In this document: positions 7,165 through 13,631 of the stretch, piece by piece
Layout: every line of letters starts with the position of its first letter
Position numbering within the stretch: position 1 is the first letter of the stretch
Source of the DNA: Holophagae bacterium
GTDB taxonomy: Bacteria > Acidobacteriota > Thermoanaerobaculia > Thermoanaerobaculales > Sulfomarinibacteraceae
Direction of reading: 5' to 3'
Assembly: GCA_030637505.1 (NCBI GenBank)
Contig: DAOWGJ010000246.1
Location: 1-13,631 of the forward strand
Length of the DNA stretch: 13,631 nt
Program-made: the position numbers and the translations under genes
Notes under the pieces: model-generated
The model's database searches: none
What the model saw: the letters and a program-made list of their open reading frames with translations, nothing else
Told to the model about the DNA's origin: nothing

Positions 7165-7372
7165 ACCTTCGGCCGGCGAGGTTCACCACTCGCCATTGAT
7201 ACGTCACACGGAAAATTCGAGGGTTGATCGTCTTTCATAAATGAATCAGCCGGCCAGAAAAAGGCCCGCGAACAGAGACGGAGGGGCTTCAGCACTCCAC
7301 ATGGGCTGGCATTCTATCAAATTAAGGCGATGTCGCCGATCAGTTTCCGGTTCCAGGTCTCCAGTCTCGTCC
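7165..7372. other. Intergenic gap upstream of the phoH operon
   Basis: These 208 bases separate the adenosyltransferase stop from phoH, both on the minus strand, and hold no convincing gene. On the minus strand a small GGCGA-CA-TCGCC dyad (7326-7337) is followed by TTAATTT. It could be a weak terminator for the adenosyltransferase, but the stem is short. A TTCAT-AA-ATGAA dyad lies near 7234-7245. A TAGAAT hexamer near 7312-7317 and a TATCAA near 7200 could be -10 elements, but neither has a proper -35. The operon promoter cannot be placed firmly. Confidence 0.4.
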
Positions 7373-7909
7373 TCACGGCCTCCACTCAGGGTCAGAAATC
7401 CCCATCGTGTGGTTGATGAAACGCGCGAGGACGAAGAAAAAATCCCCAAGCCTGTTGAGGAAAGGCAGCACATCCTCGGGCAGGTCTTCTCCCTGGATCA
7501 CCACGGTTCGGACCCTCCGTTCCGTCCTTCGGCAGATCGTCCTGGCGTGGTGAGCCAACGCCGCAGGCCGGCTTCCGCCGGGCACGATGAATGCCTTGAG
7601 CTCAAGAAGTTCTTGATCCATGTGGTCAATCCACTCCTCCAGATCGCCCGAGGTGATTGAAAGGCATGTGCCGGGCTCTGGGCGATCCGCATCTGCGATC
7701 GCCGCTCCCATCGAGAACAGACCCCCCTGAATAGTCTGGATCCACTGAACACAGCCGTCGGGGAGCGGCTCACAGACCAACAGACCAAGGACCGCATTGA
7801 GTTCATCCAGCGTTCCGTAGGCCTCCAGCCTCGGGTGGTCCTTTTCCACCCGGCCGCCGGAGAAAAGCGAGGTCGTTCCATCGTCACCCGTCTTCGTGTA
7901 GACCTTCAT
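7373..7909 (-). CDS. pduO: PduO-type cob(I)alamin adenosyltransferase
   Basis: This 178-residue protein carries the PduO/MMAB signatures in order: YTKTGDDGTTSLFSGGRV (4-21, ATP-binding N-terminal loop), YGTLDELNA (31-39), PGGSRPAALAHHARTICRRTER (110-131, with the R-x3-C-R-R-x-E-R core) and LNRLGDFFFVLAR (151-163). The enzyme moves the adenosyl group of ATP to cob(I)alamin to make adenosylcobalamin, in a helical-bundle trimer in the cytoplasm. Length is normal. The ATG at 7909 has no Shine-Dalgarno but a TAGAAT 6 nt upstream, suggesting a leaderless mRNA. It is transcribed away from metF-metH. MetH uses methylcobalamin rather than adenosylcobalamin, so the link is shared cofactor handling. No adenosylcobalamin-dependent enzyme is in the window. 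Confidence 0.95.
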   Translation of the reverse strand: MKVYTKTGDDGTTSLFSGGRVEKDHPRLEAYGTLDELNAVLGLLVCEPLPDGCVQWIQTIQGGLFSMGAAIADADRPEPGTCLSITSGDLEEWIDHMDQELLELKAFIVPGGSRPAALAHHARTICRRTERRVRTVVIQGEDLPEDVLPFLNRLGDFFFVLARFINHTMGISDPEWRP

Positions 7910-7915
7910 GATGTG

Positions 7916-7921
7916 ATTCTA
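7916..7921 (-). promoter_or_regulatory. -10 box candidate, leaderless start of the adenosyltransferase gene
   Basis: On the minus strand TAGAAT (5/6 to TATAAT) lies exactly 6 nt before the ATG at 7909. No convincing -35 lies at 16-18 nt, and no purine-rich ribosome site precedes the ATG. This spacing is the one expected for transcription starting at the A of the ATG. Confidence 0.4.
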
Positions 7922-7941
7922 ACCCAAGTCCGAACACCTTC

Positions 7942-7977
7942 CGAGCCCGAGCCCGTGCCCGTTACCGTTCCCGATGT
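7942..7977. repeat. Degenerate hexanucleotide repeat, about six units
   Basis: Successive 6-nt units starting CG read CGAGCC, CGAGCC, CGTGCC, CGTTAC, CGTTCC, CGATGT. It is a decaying short tandem repeat of the CGTTCC/CGAGCC type, lying between the two divergent genes on the adenosyltransferase side. It has no reading-frame role. Such tracts occur in intergenic DNA of several GC-rich bacteria. Confidence 0.5.
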
Positions 7978-8056
7978 TGATTCGGGTGACCTCGGTTTGA
8001 TCGGGCCGTGGAAGCAGCGACAGGGGCTGTCCAAAACCCTGATCCCTCGGGCGCTG

Positions 8057-8073
8057 TTCAATATTGAATATTG
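8057..8073. repeat. AT-rich overlapping palindromes upstream of metF
   Basis: TTCAATATTGAA (8057-8068) is a perfect 12-bp dyad. It overlaps the 15-bp dyad CAATATT-G-AATATTG (8059-8073). A related TTCAACGTTCA follows at 8078-8088. The tract is strongly AT-rich within GC-rich DNA and lies 26 nt upstream of the metF -35 candidate, a position suited to a regulator site. It may instead be a remnant of a dispersed low-complexity repeat. It does not match the E. coli MetR (TGAA-N5-TTCA) spacing, and the MetJ AGACGTCT core is not seen. Confidence 0.45.
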
Positions 8074-8098
8074 GGCGTTCAACGTTCACCCCCCCCTA

Positions 8099-8127
8099 TT
8101 GCGCCCCTTGCGCCCTGGGTGTAGCCT
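8099..8127 (+). promoter_or_regulatory. Promoter candidate for metF-metH, leaderless
   Basis: TTGCGC (8099-8104), a 17-nt spacer and TAGCCT (8122-8127) make a sigma-70-like pair, with TAGCCT exactly 6 nt before the metF ATG at 8134. The hexamers are weak (3/6 each), but spacing is ideal. A run of eight C (8089-8096) abuts the -35. There is no Shine-Dalgarno before the ATG, and I find no SAM, SAH or cobalamin riboswitch core between 7910 and 8133. Confidence 0.4.
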
Positions 8128-8133
8128 TTCACG

Positions 8134-9084
8134 ATGAAAGTAACCGATCACCTGGATCGTGCAACCAGGCCTGTCATCAGTTTTGAGATCATCCCTCCCT
8201 TACGCGGCGGAAACCTGGGAGATCTGACCAGCCTCATCGAGGATCTGGTCAAATACGAACCGCCGTTCATCGACATCACCAGCCATGCCGCGGAGGCCAT
8301 CTACGAGGAAACCTCGGCCGGCATCAAGAAAAAGATCAAACGCAAACGCCCGGGTACATTGGGAATTTGCGCCCTCATTCAAAACAAGTACAACGTCGAT
8401 GCCGTCCCGCACATCCTCTGTCACGGTTTCACACGGGAGGAGACCGAGGACGTTCTCATCGAATTCCGCTACCTGGGGATCGACAACGTCCTGGCCGTCC
8501 GTGGTGACGCCCTCGACTACAAGAAGACGATCGAGGGCCATCGCACCGTGAATCATTGGGCCGGTGACCTCGTGCAACAGATTGCCGCCATGAACCGAGG
8601 CATTTACATCGAGGACGACTTGTTGGACGCCGACGCATCGGAGTTTTGTGTAGGAGTTTCAGGCTATCCCGAAAAACATATCGAGGCGCCCAACCTCAAG
8701 ACCGACCTCCAACACACCAAGGCGAAGGTCGATGCTGGAGCGGAATACATCGTCACACAGATGTTTTTTGACAACCGCCACTTCTTTGAATACGAAGAAC
8801 GGTGCCGTGAGATCGGCGTCAATGTCCCGATCATACCCGGCATCAAGATTCTCTCCTCAAAGAGCCAGCTGGCCAGTATTCCGGGCACCTTCCATATTGA
8901 TATTCCAGCCGACCTCAGTGATGAGGTAATGGCGGCCAAAAACGAGCATGTCGCCGACATCGGTCTCGAGTGGGCCTTGCGCCAAGCCGAAGAACTGCTC
9001 TCCCGAAAGGTGCCCGCCCTTCATTTTTTCGTTATGCAGAATTCCCGCGCGATCACAAAACTACTCGATCGCCTCCGGCCATGA
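8134..9084 (+). CDS. metF: Methylenetetrahydrofolate reductase MetF
   Basis: This 316-residue flavin enzyme reduces 5,10-methylene-THF to 5-methyl-THF, the methyl donor for MetH. Visible landmarks are SFEIIPP (16-22, with the family's catalytic glutamate at E18), KRPGTLGICALIQNKYNVDAVPH (residues about 71-93), the DNVLAVRGD motif (117-125, with D125 the expected flavin/folate aspartate), the EYIVTQMFFDN strand and the terminal LHFFVMQNS. The wording, especially the IQNKYNVD and CHGFTREET segments, is that of the Bacteroidota-type MetF branch rather than the enterobacterial one, though this is from memory and not a search. The ATG at 8134 follows a -10-like hexamer by 6 nt. The stop overlaps the metH ATG by 4 bases (ATGA), so the two enzymes of the pathway are translationally coupled. 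Confidence 0.97.
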   Translation: MKVTDHLDRATRPVISFEIIPPLRGGNLGDLTSLIEDLVKYEPPFIDITSHAAEAIYEETSAGIKKKIKRKRPGTLGICALIQNKYNVDAVPHILCHGFTREETEDVLIEFRYLGIDNVLAVRGDALDYKKTIEGHRTVNHWAGDLVQQIAAMNRGIYIEDDLLDADASEFCVGVSGYPEKHIEAPNLKTDLQHTKAKVDAGAEYIVTQMFFDNRHFFEYEERCREIGVNVPIIPGIKILSSKSQLASIPGTFHIDIPADLSDEVMAAKNEHVADIGLEWALRQAEELLSRKVPALHFFVMQNSRAITKLLDRLRP

Positions 9085-12000
9085 CTCCTCCGCCCGATCT
9101 CAAGGACCGGCAATTCGATCTTCGATCCGCGTTCGAAAACCGAATCCTGGTGCTCGACGGCGCCATGGGAACCGCACTTCAGACGATGAATCTCACGCCC
9201 GGAGATTTCGGGGGTTCCTCATTCGAAGGCTGTAACGAGATCCTCTGTCGTACCCGCCCCGATGTAGTCGACCTCGTCCACGACACCTACCTCAGCGCCG
9301 GCGCCGACATTATCGAAACCAACACCTTCGGCGGCACAGGGTTGGTCCTGGCTGAATATGGCCTCGAAACAGAGGCGTTCGAACTCAACCGGCGAGCAGC
9401 GGAGATTGCCCTCGAGGCCTGCCTCCGGCATGCCACACCTGAGCACCCCCGCTTCGTCTGCGGTTCGATGGGGCCGACCACCAGGGCGATCACCGTCACG
9501 GGCGGTGTCACTTTTGACGAGTTGGTCGACCATTTTCGGATTCAGGCTTTGGGCCTCACGACCGGTGGCACAGATTATCTGGTGCTCGAGACCAGCCAGG
9601 ACCTTCTCAACACCAAGGCCGGTCTGCTCGGCATCGAGAAGGCCTTCAAGGAGGCCGGATGGCGGATTCCCGTTGCCGTCACGGTCACAATCGAAACCAA
9701 CGGCACCATGCTCGGCGGCCAGGATGCCGAGGCCATGGTCGTTTCCCTGGCCCACGCCGACCTCCTCTATCTCGGGCTCAACTGTGCCACCGGCCCGGAC
9801 CTGATGCGTGAAGATCTGCGAACCATCTCGGACCTCGCGCGGACCCGCGTCGCGTGTATCCCCAACGCCGGTCTTCCGGACGAGGACGGACACTACCTGC
9901 AGGGTCCCGGGGAATTCACCAGGATCCTCGGCGAATACGTCGATCACGGGTGGCTTAACCTCGTTGGCGGTTGCTGTGGAACGACGGCAGACCATGTCGC
10001 CGCTCTCGCCGACCTGGTGGCAGACTGCCGGCCTCGACGGGTGCCGGATCACAGTCGCTGCATGATTTCCGGCCTTCAGGCCGTCGAACTCACCGATCAG
10101 AACCGTCCTCTTTTGGTGGGCGAACGCACCAATGTTCTCGGCAGTCGGATATTCAAACGCCTGATCGCCGACAATGATCTTGATGGCGCCGCCGAAGTCG
10201 GCCGAGCCCAGGTTCTCAAGGGCGCCCAGGTTGTAGACGTCTGCCTCCAGGACCCTGAAATCGACGAGAAGGAACGCATGACCGCTTTCCTCCAGCGTCT
10301 CAACCGGAGAATCAGAGTTCCCCTGATGTTTGATTCCACCGACCCGGAGGTCATGGAAGCGGCACTGAAGAACTGCCAGGGAAAGGCTGTCCTCAACTCA
10401 ACGAACCTCGAAGACGGTGCCCAGCGTTTCGGCCGGGTCGCCGGCCTTGCCCGAAAATATGGCGCCGCGGTCATCGTCGGCACGATCGACGAGGAGGGCA
10501 TGGCCGTCACGCTCGGCCGCAAGCTCGAGGTCGCACGCCGCAGCTACCAGATTTTGGTTGAAGACTATGGCGTTCGGCCCGAGGACATCTGGTGGGACAC
10601 ACTCGTCTTTCCCTGTGCCACCGGCGATCAACAGTACCTTGGAGCGGCCGGCCTGACCCTGGGGGGTCTGAGCCTGCTCAAGGCTGAATTTCCCGGCACA
10701 CGCACCCTGTTGGGCGTCTCGAATGTCAGCTTCGGCCTGCCGCCGGCAGGTCGCGAAGTGCTGAATGCAGTCTTTCTCTACCGAGCCACCAAAGCCGGGC
10801 TCGACGCGGCAATCGTCAACACCCAAAAGCTGGCCCGCTTTGCCGAAGTCCCCGAAGAGGAACGCCTGATGGCCGAGGCTCTCCTGGACCTCCAGCCTGG
10901 CGACACAGTCGCCGGAGAGGAGGCCGTCGCGGCCTTCACGGAGTATTTCCGCGGCCGCAAACCGACAAAAACGAGGGCCGAAGACCGCATCGGTCTCGAC
11001 GTCGCCGAGCGGCTGTCAAGAGCGATCGTGGAAGGCAACAAGACCTTTATCGAAGAGGACCTGGGGGAAGCTCTCCAGGACAAGCGCTGGCCTCGAACCC
11101 TGGACATCATCAACGGCCCGCTGATGGCCGGTATGGCCGAGGTCGGAAGGCTCTTCAACGACAACCAGTTGATCGTCGCCGAGGTGTTGCAGAGCGCGGA
11201 GGTAATGAAGGCTGCAGTCTCATTCCTCGAGCCCAATATGGACCATGCGGAATTCTCCTCCCGAGGCAAAGTCCTGCTGGCCACCGTCAAGGGAGATGTG
11301 CACGACATCGGGAAAAACCTTGTCTCCATCGTGCTGGGAAACAACGGCTTCGAGATCCTGGACTTGGGAATAAGGGTTGCCAATGAACGGCTCGTCCGGG
11401 CGGCCCACGAATTCCGACCGGACGTCATCGGTCTCTCGGGTCTGCTGGTCAAGAGTGCCCACCAGATGATCTTGACCGCCGAAGACCTCAAGGCCGCCGG
11501 TATCTCGACGCCCCTTCTGGTGGGCGGCGCTGCCCTGACCCGTCGCTTCACCCACCGGAGGATCGCCGACGCCTATGACGGCCTGTGCACCTACGGGCGC
11601 GACGCCATGAACGCTCTCGACCTTGTCGATCGCCTGACCAATGCCGAAAAGCGCGCGCAATTGGAGATCGAAATCAACGAAAGTGTTCGGAGGGACCGAA
11701 TCCCTGAGGTTTCCCCGAAAAAAGACAACCTGGCGGCAGCAGCCTCGAAGGGCGTGCCGGCGATCAGGCGAAGCATCCACGCACCCCCACCGCCGGACAT
11801 GGAACGTCACGTCACGGTCCTGGATCTCGATGAAGTCTGGACCCTGCTCAATCCGCAAATGCTCTTCGGCAAGCACCTCGGATTGAAAGGTTCGATTCGC
11901 CGACTCGAACTACAGGGAGATGACAAATTGGCCATGCTCCGTTCCGTCGTCGGAGATATCCAGGAAGAGGCACGCAGCGGCGCAATGACCGTTCGGGCCG

Positions 12001-12551
12001 TCTGGCAGTTCTTTCCGGCGTCGGCCGACGGCGACGAGCTCACACTTCTGGAGCCTGACAGCGGAGAGATCGCGGCCCGATGGACCATGCCGCGCCAGAC
12101 CGGGGCCGCCGGCACCTGTATCACCGACTACGTCCTCGACAACGATCACGTCGCCCTCTTCGTCACCACCGCAGGCCGAGGCATTCGAGCCAGCGTGACC
12201 CAACTCAAGGAGGCCGGAGAATTTCTCAAAAGCCACGTTCTCGGATCCTTGGCTGTTGAAACCGCGGAAGCCGCCGCGGAGTGGCTCCACATGCGTCTCA
12301 GGGCGCAGTGGGGCTTCCCCGATCCCGCCGAAACCAGCGCAAGAGATCGTTTTTCGGGACGGTACCGTGGCAAGCGCTTCAGTTTCGGCTACCCGGCCTG
12401 CCCCGACCTCAAGGGTCAAAGGCAACTCTTCGCTGCCCTGAGACCAGAGGATATCGGGGTTGAACTGACTGAAGGTGACATGATGGATCCAGAAGCCTCG
12501 GTCTCCGCCATCGTATTCCACCACCCTGACGCGCGGTATTTCTCGGTCTGA
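9081..12551 (+). CDS. metH: Cobalamin-dependent methionine synthase MetH
   Basis: This 1156-residue protein has all modules. The homocysteine domain runs to about residue 320, with zinc ligands C235 (LNCATG), C298 and C299 (GGCCGTT). The pterin domain runs from about 345 (VGERTN) to 620. The B12 cap lies at about 650-725 and the Rossmann B12 domain carries D739-x-H741-x2-G744, whose histidine is the lower cobalt ligand. The AdoMet reactivation domain ends the protein (about 890-1156), with GYPACPD near 1102 and ASVSAIVFHHPDARYF at the tail. It transfers methyl from 5-methyl-THF to homocysteine via methylcobalamin. It is slightly shorter than E. coli MetH (1227). I chose the ATG at 9081, which overlaps the metF stop. 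A longer reading from 8970 adds 37 unrelated residues inside metF. Confidence 0.97.
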   Translation: MTPPPDLKDRQFDLRSAFENRILVLDGAMGTALQTMNLTPGDFGGSSFEGCNEILCRTRPDVVDLVHDTYLSAGADIIETNTFGGTGLVLAEYGLETEAFELNRRAAEIALEACLRHATPEHPRFVCGSMGPTTRAITVTGGVTFDELVDHFRIQALGLTTGGTDYLVLETSQDLLNTKAGLLGIEKAFKEAGWRIPVAVTVTIETNGTMLGGQDAEAMVVSLAHADLLYLGLNCATGPDLMREDLRTISDLARTRVACIPNAGLPDEDGHYLQGPGEFTRILGEYVDHGWLNLVGGCCGTTADHVAALADLVADCRPRRVPDHSRCMISGLQAVELTDQNRPLLVGERTNVLGSRIFKRLIADNDLDGAAEVGRAQVLKGAQVVDVCLQDPEIDEKERMTAFLQRLNRRIRVPLMFDSTDPEVMEAALKNCQGKAVLNSTNLEDGAQRFGRVAGLARKYGAAVIVGTIDEEGMAVTLGRKLEVARRSYQILVEDYGVRPEDIWWDTLVFPCATGDQQYLGAAGLTLGGLSLLKAEFPGTRTLLGVSNVSFGLPPAGREVLNAVFLYRATKAGLDAAIVNTQKLARFAEVPEEERLMAEALLDLQPGDTVAGEEAVAAFTEYFRGRKPTKTRAEDRIGLDVAERLSRAIVEGNKTFIEEDLGEALQDKRWPRTLDIINGPLMAGMAEVGRLFNDNQLIVAEVLQSAEVMKAAVSFLEPNMDHAEFSSRGKVLLATVKGDVHDIGKNLVSIVLGNNGFEILDLGIRVANERLVRAAHEFRPDVIGLSGLLVKSAHQMILTAEDLKAAGISTPLLVGGAALTRRFTHRRIADAYDGLCTYGRDAMNALDLVDRLTNAEKRAQLEIEINESVRRDRIPEVSPKKDNLAAAASKGVPAIRRSIHAPPPPDMERHVTVLDLDEVWTLLNPQMLFGKHLGLKGSIRRLELQGDDKLAMLRSVVGDIQEEARSGAMTVRAVWQFFPASADGDELTLLEPDSGEIAARWTMPRQTGAAGTCITDYVLDNDHVALFVTTAGRGIRASVTQLKEAGEFLKSHVLGSLAVETAEAAAEWLHMRLRAQWGFPDPAETSARDRFSGRYRGKRFSFGYPACPDLKGQRQLFAALRPEDIGVELTEGDMMDPEASVSAIVFHHPDARYFSV

Positions 12552-13456
12552 TGGCAGTCTTGTCCGGGATAGTTCCGGTCTTCTTATTGATCGCCCTCGG
12601 GGCGCTCGCGAAGCGCCTCGGGTGGGCGGGAGAGGTCTTTGTCCGTGACCTCAATCGCGTCATCTTTTGGTTCGCCATCCCAGCCCTGCTCCTCAGACTC
12701 CTGGGCCGGGCGGAACTGGTGGCCGCCGATGCCGGAACGATGATCGGCACGGTCATTGCGGCAACCGCCGGCACTGGTCTGGTCGCTTTTCTCTATGCCC
12801 TGGCCCGGCGTGAGAGGCCGGCCCGCTTGGGCGTGATTGTCCAGGCTGCGGTCCGCGGCAATCTTGTATTTGTCGGTTTCCCCGTAATATTTGCGGCCGG
12901 CGGTGAGTCCGCACTGACTCTGGCAGCGGTCACTGCAGCGGTCCTGATCCCGTTCCAGAATCTTCTGGCGGTCGCGGCGTTGCTTCGGGCCGGTGACCAC
13001 ACCGGGTTGGGCGCCTTCAAGGCCGCCGTTCTCAATCCGGTGGTCTTGGGTGTTGCCGGAGGTCTTGCATGGAACTGGATCGGGTGGTCACCGTGGACCT
13101 GGCTGGACAATTTCCTGCACCTCTTGGGCAACATCGCGATGCCGGGCGCACTGTTGGCCCTGGGCGCCCAGATGGGTGCGCGCACCTTGCGCAGGAGCAC
13201 CGAAGCGGTCGCGGTTTCCGCGGTCCTTAAATTGGCTCTGGCCCCGGCAATCGGTCTGTTACTGATGCATTTTCTCCAGATCGACGGCATGCCGCGCCTG
13301 GTCGGAATCCTTCTGCTGGCCACCCCGACCGCGATTGCATCCACCGCGGTCGCACAAGAAATGGGTGGCGACCTCGACCTCGCAGGCGCTTGCGTCATGA
13401 TTGCCAGTCTGGCGTCTTTCCCGGCCTTCGTGTTCTGGGGCCTGGTTTGCCGCTAG
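12551..13456 (+). CDS. AEC-family (auxin efflux carrier type) permease
   Basis: This 301-residue, very hydrophobic protein has about ten membrane segments in two halves. The early PVFLLIALGALAKRLGW helix, the FWFAIPALLL helix, a mid-protein RGNLVFVGFPV segment (where AEC proteins carry a conserved N and G), and the MPGALLALGAQMG and ATPTAIASTAVAQEMGGD motifs are characteristic of the family. Bacterial members export or import small organic acids and related solutes. The substrate here is unknown. The ATG at 12551 shares one base with the metH stop (TGATG), so it is co-translated with metH. A role in moving methionine, homocysteine or a one-carbon metabolite is an inference from position only. 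No soluble domain or signal peptide is present. Confidence 0.9.
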   Translation: MAVLSGIVPVFLLIALGALAKRLGWAGEVFVRDLNRVIFWFAIPALLLRLLGRAELVAADAGTMIGTVIAATAGTGLVAFLYALARRERPARLGVIVQAAVRGNLVFVGFPVIFAAGGESALTLAAVTAAVLIPFQNLLAVAALLRAGDHTGLGAFKAAVLNPVVLGVAGGLAWNWIGWSPWTWLDNFLHLLGNIAMPGALLALGAQMGARTLRRSTEAVAVSAVLKLALAPAIGLLLMHFLQIDGMPRLVGILLLATPTAIASTAVAQEMGGDLDLAGACVMIASLASFPAFVFWGLVCR

Positions 13457-13477
13457 GGACAGAAATTCTTCAGCCGA

Positions 13478-13514
13478 CGCTCAATCCCAAGAGCGCCCGA
13501 TACCTTGAATCGGG
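13478..13514. terminator. Two abutting hairpins after the permease gene
   Basis: CGCTC / GAGCG (13478-13482 with 13491-13495, 8-nt loop) is directly followed by CCCGAT / ATCGGG (13496-13501 with 13509-13514, 7-nt loop). Both stems are perfect. They begin 21 nt after the permease stop at 13456. No T-run follows, so this is not a classical intrinsic terminator, but it may act in transcript ending or 3'-end protection. Confidence 0.4.
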
Positions 13515-13522
13515 ACGTGCCG

Positions 13523-13586
13523 GGTGCGACTTTCTTCACCGGGAAGGCCCCCCGACCATCATTCCCTTGCGAAGAAAGTCGACACC
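13523..13586. repeat. Long inverted repeat / hairpin at the window end
   Basis: CGACTTTCTTC (13527-13537) and GAAGAAAGTCG (13571-13581) are perfect 11-bp inverted arms. They extend by GGTG (13523-13526) with CACC (13583-13586) across a one-base bulge. Inside the loop, GGGAA (13541-13545) can pair with TTCCC (13562-13566). A competing CCGGG / CCCGG hairpin lies at 13585-13599. The 13457-13631 stretch otherwise shows no supported gene. The hairpin may be a terminator or a structured RNA element. Confidence 0.5.
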
Positions 13587-13631
13587 GGGCAATCCCCGGC
13601 GAGCGCATCAGCAATCAATTCTCGGCCAACG

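Noticed and set aside
6265..7227. A 320-residue plus-strand open frame opposite phoH
   Set aside because: It is fully antisense to phoH, which has clear Walker motifs. The antisense product shows no recognisable domain. GC-rich coding DNA often leaves the opposite strand open.
7910..8133. A possible SAM, SAH or cobalamin riboswitch before metF or the adenosyltransferase
   Set aside because: No conserved core or B12-box-like sequence is seen, and both genes appear to have almost no leader, which leaves no room for a riboswitch.
9219..10052. A 277-residue minus-strand open frame inside metH
   Set aside because: It is the antisense shadow of the homocysteine and pterin domains of MetH. The composition is low in recognisable motifs and there is no start context.
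10778..11551. A 257-residue minus-strand open frame, serine- and arginine-rich
   Set aside because: It is antisense to the MetH B12 cap and B12 domain. The S/R-rich composition is typical of an out-of-frame reading.
13559..13630. A possible C-terminal fragment of a minus-strand gene, 23 residues ending in a stop at 13559
   Set aside because: It is too short to recognise and lies across the hairpin region. An open frame of this length is expected by chance.
1..13631. A hidden defence, mobile or biosynthetic system
   Set aside because: All sizeable sense frames fall in known housekeeping or transport families. No nuclease/toxin pairs, integrase, transposase, repeat-spacer array or att-like direct repeats were seen.

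Overview
This is a roughly 60% GC stretch from a bacterium, packed with housekeeping genes in tightly overlapping operons. The 7TM-HD protein, the secreted LVIVD-repeat protein and the MetF variant (closest in wording to Bacteroidota-type MetF) suggest a Gram-negative lineage outside the well-studied Proteobacteria, perhaps FCB-group or Acidobacteriota-like. The sequence alone does not fix the phylum. I see no phage, plasmid, CRISPR, transposase, rRNA or tRNA.

Layout. (1) 1-270, minus strand: the N-terminus of a secreted LVIVD/beta-propeller-type protein that runs off the window. (2) 441-863, plus strand: arfB, a ribosome-rescue peptidyl-tRNA hydrolase. (3) 864-1043: a convergent gap holding a large palindromic REP-like element. 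(4) 7164 down to 1044, minus strand: a six-gene operon in the order phoH, 7TM-HD (PgpH-type), ybeY, corC-like, era, glutaredoxin-like. Every junction is a 1-4 base stop/start overlap. The operon joins rRNA and ribosome maturation (YbeY, Era, PhoH) with a probable cyclic-di-AMP phosphodiesterase and a CBS-domain membrane protein. (5) 7373-7909, minus strand: a PduO-type cobalamin adenosyltransferase. (6) 7910-8133: a divergent control region with a degenerate hexamer repeat, an AT-rich palindrome and two promoter candidates. (7) 8134-13456, plus strand: metF, metH and an AEC-family permease, again joined by stop/start overlaps. MetF makes 5-methyltetrahydrofolate, which MetH uses to methylate homocysteine to methionine. 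The divergent adenosyltransferase also handles cobalamin. (8) 13457-13631: non-coding sequence with three successive hairpins.

The window is mostly ordinary. The most interesting signals are regulatory. Three separate unit-leading genes (the LVIVD protein, the adenosyltransferase and metF) show a TANNNT hexamer exactly 6 nt before the ATG and no well-placed Shine-Dalgarno, as expected for leaderless mRNAs. The rest are the REP-like double palindrome, the hairpin cluster after the permease, a G9 tract inside the LVIVD gene, and the permease coupled to metH. I did not find evidence for a new multi-gene system.
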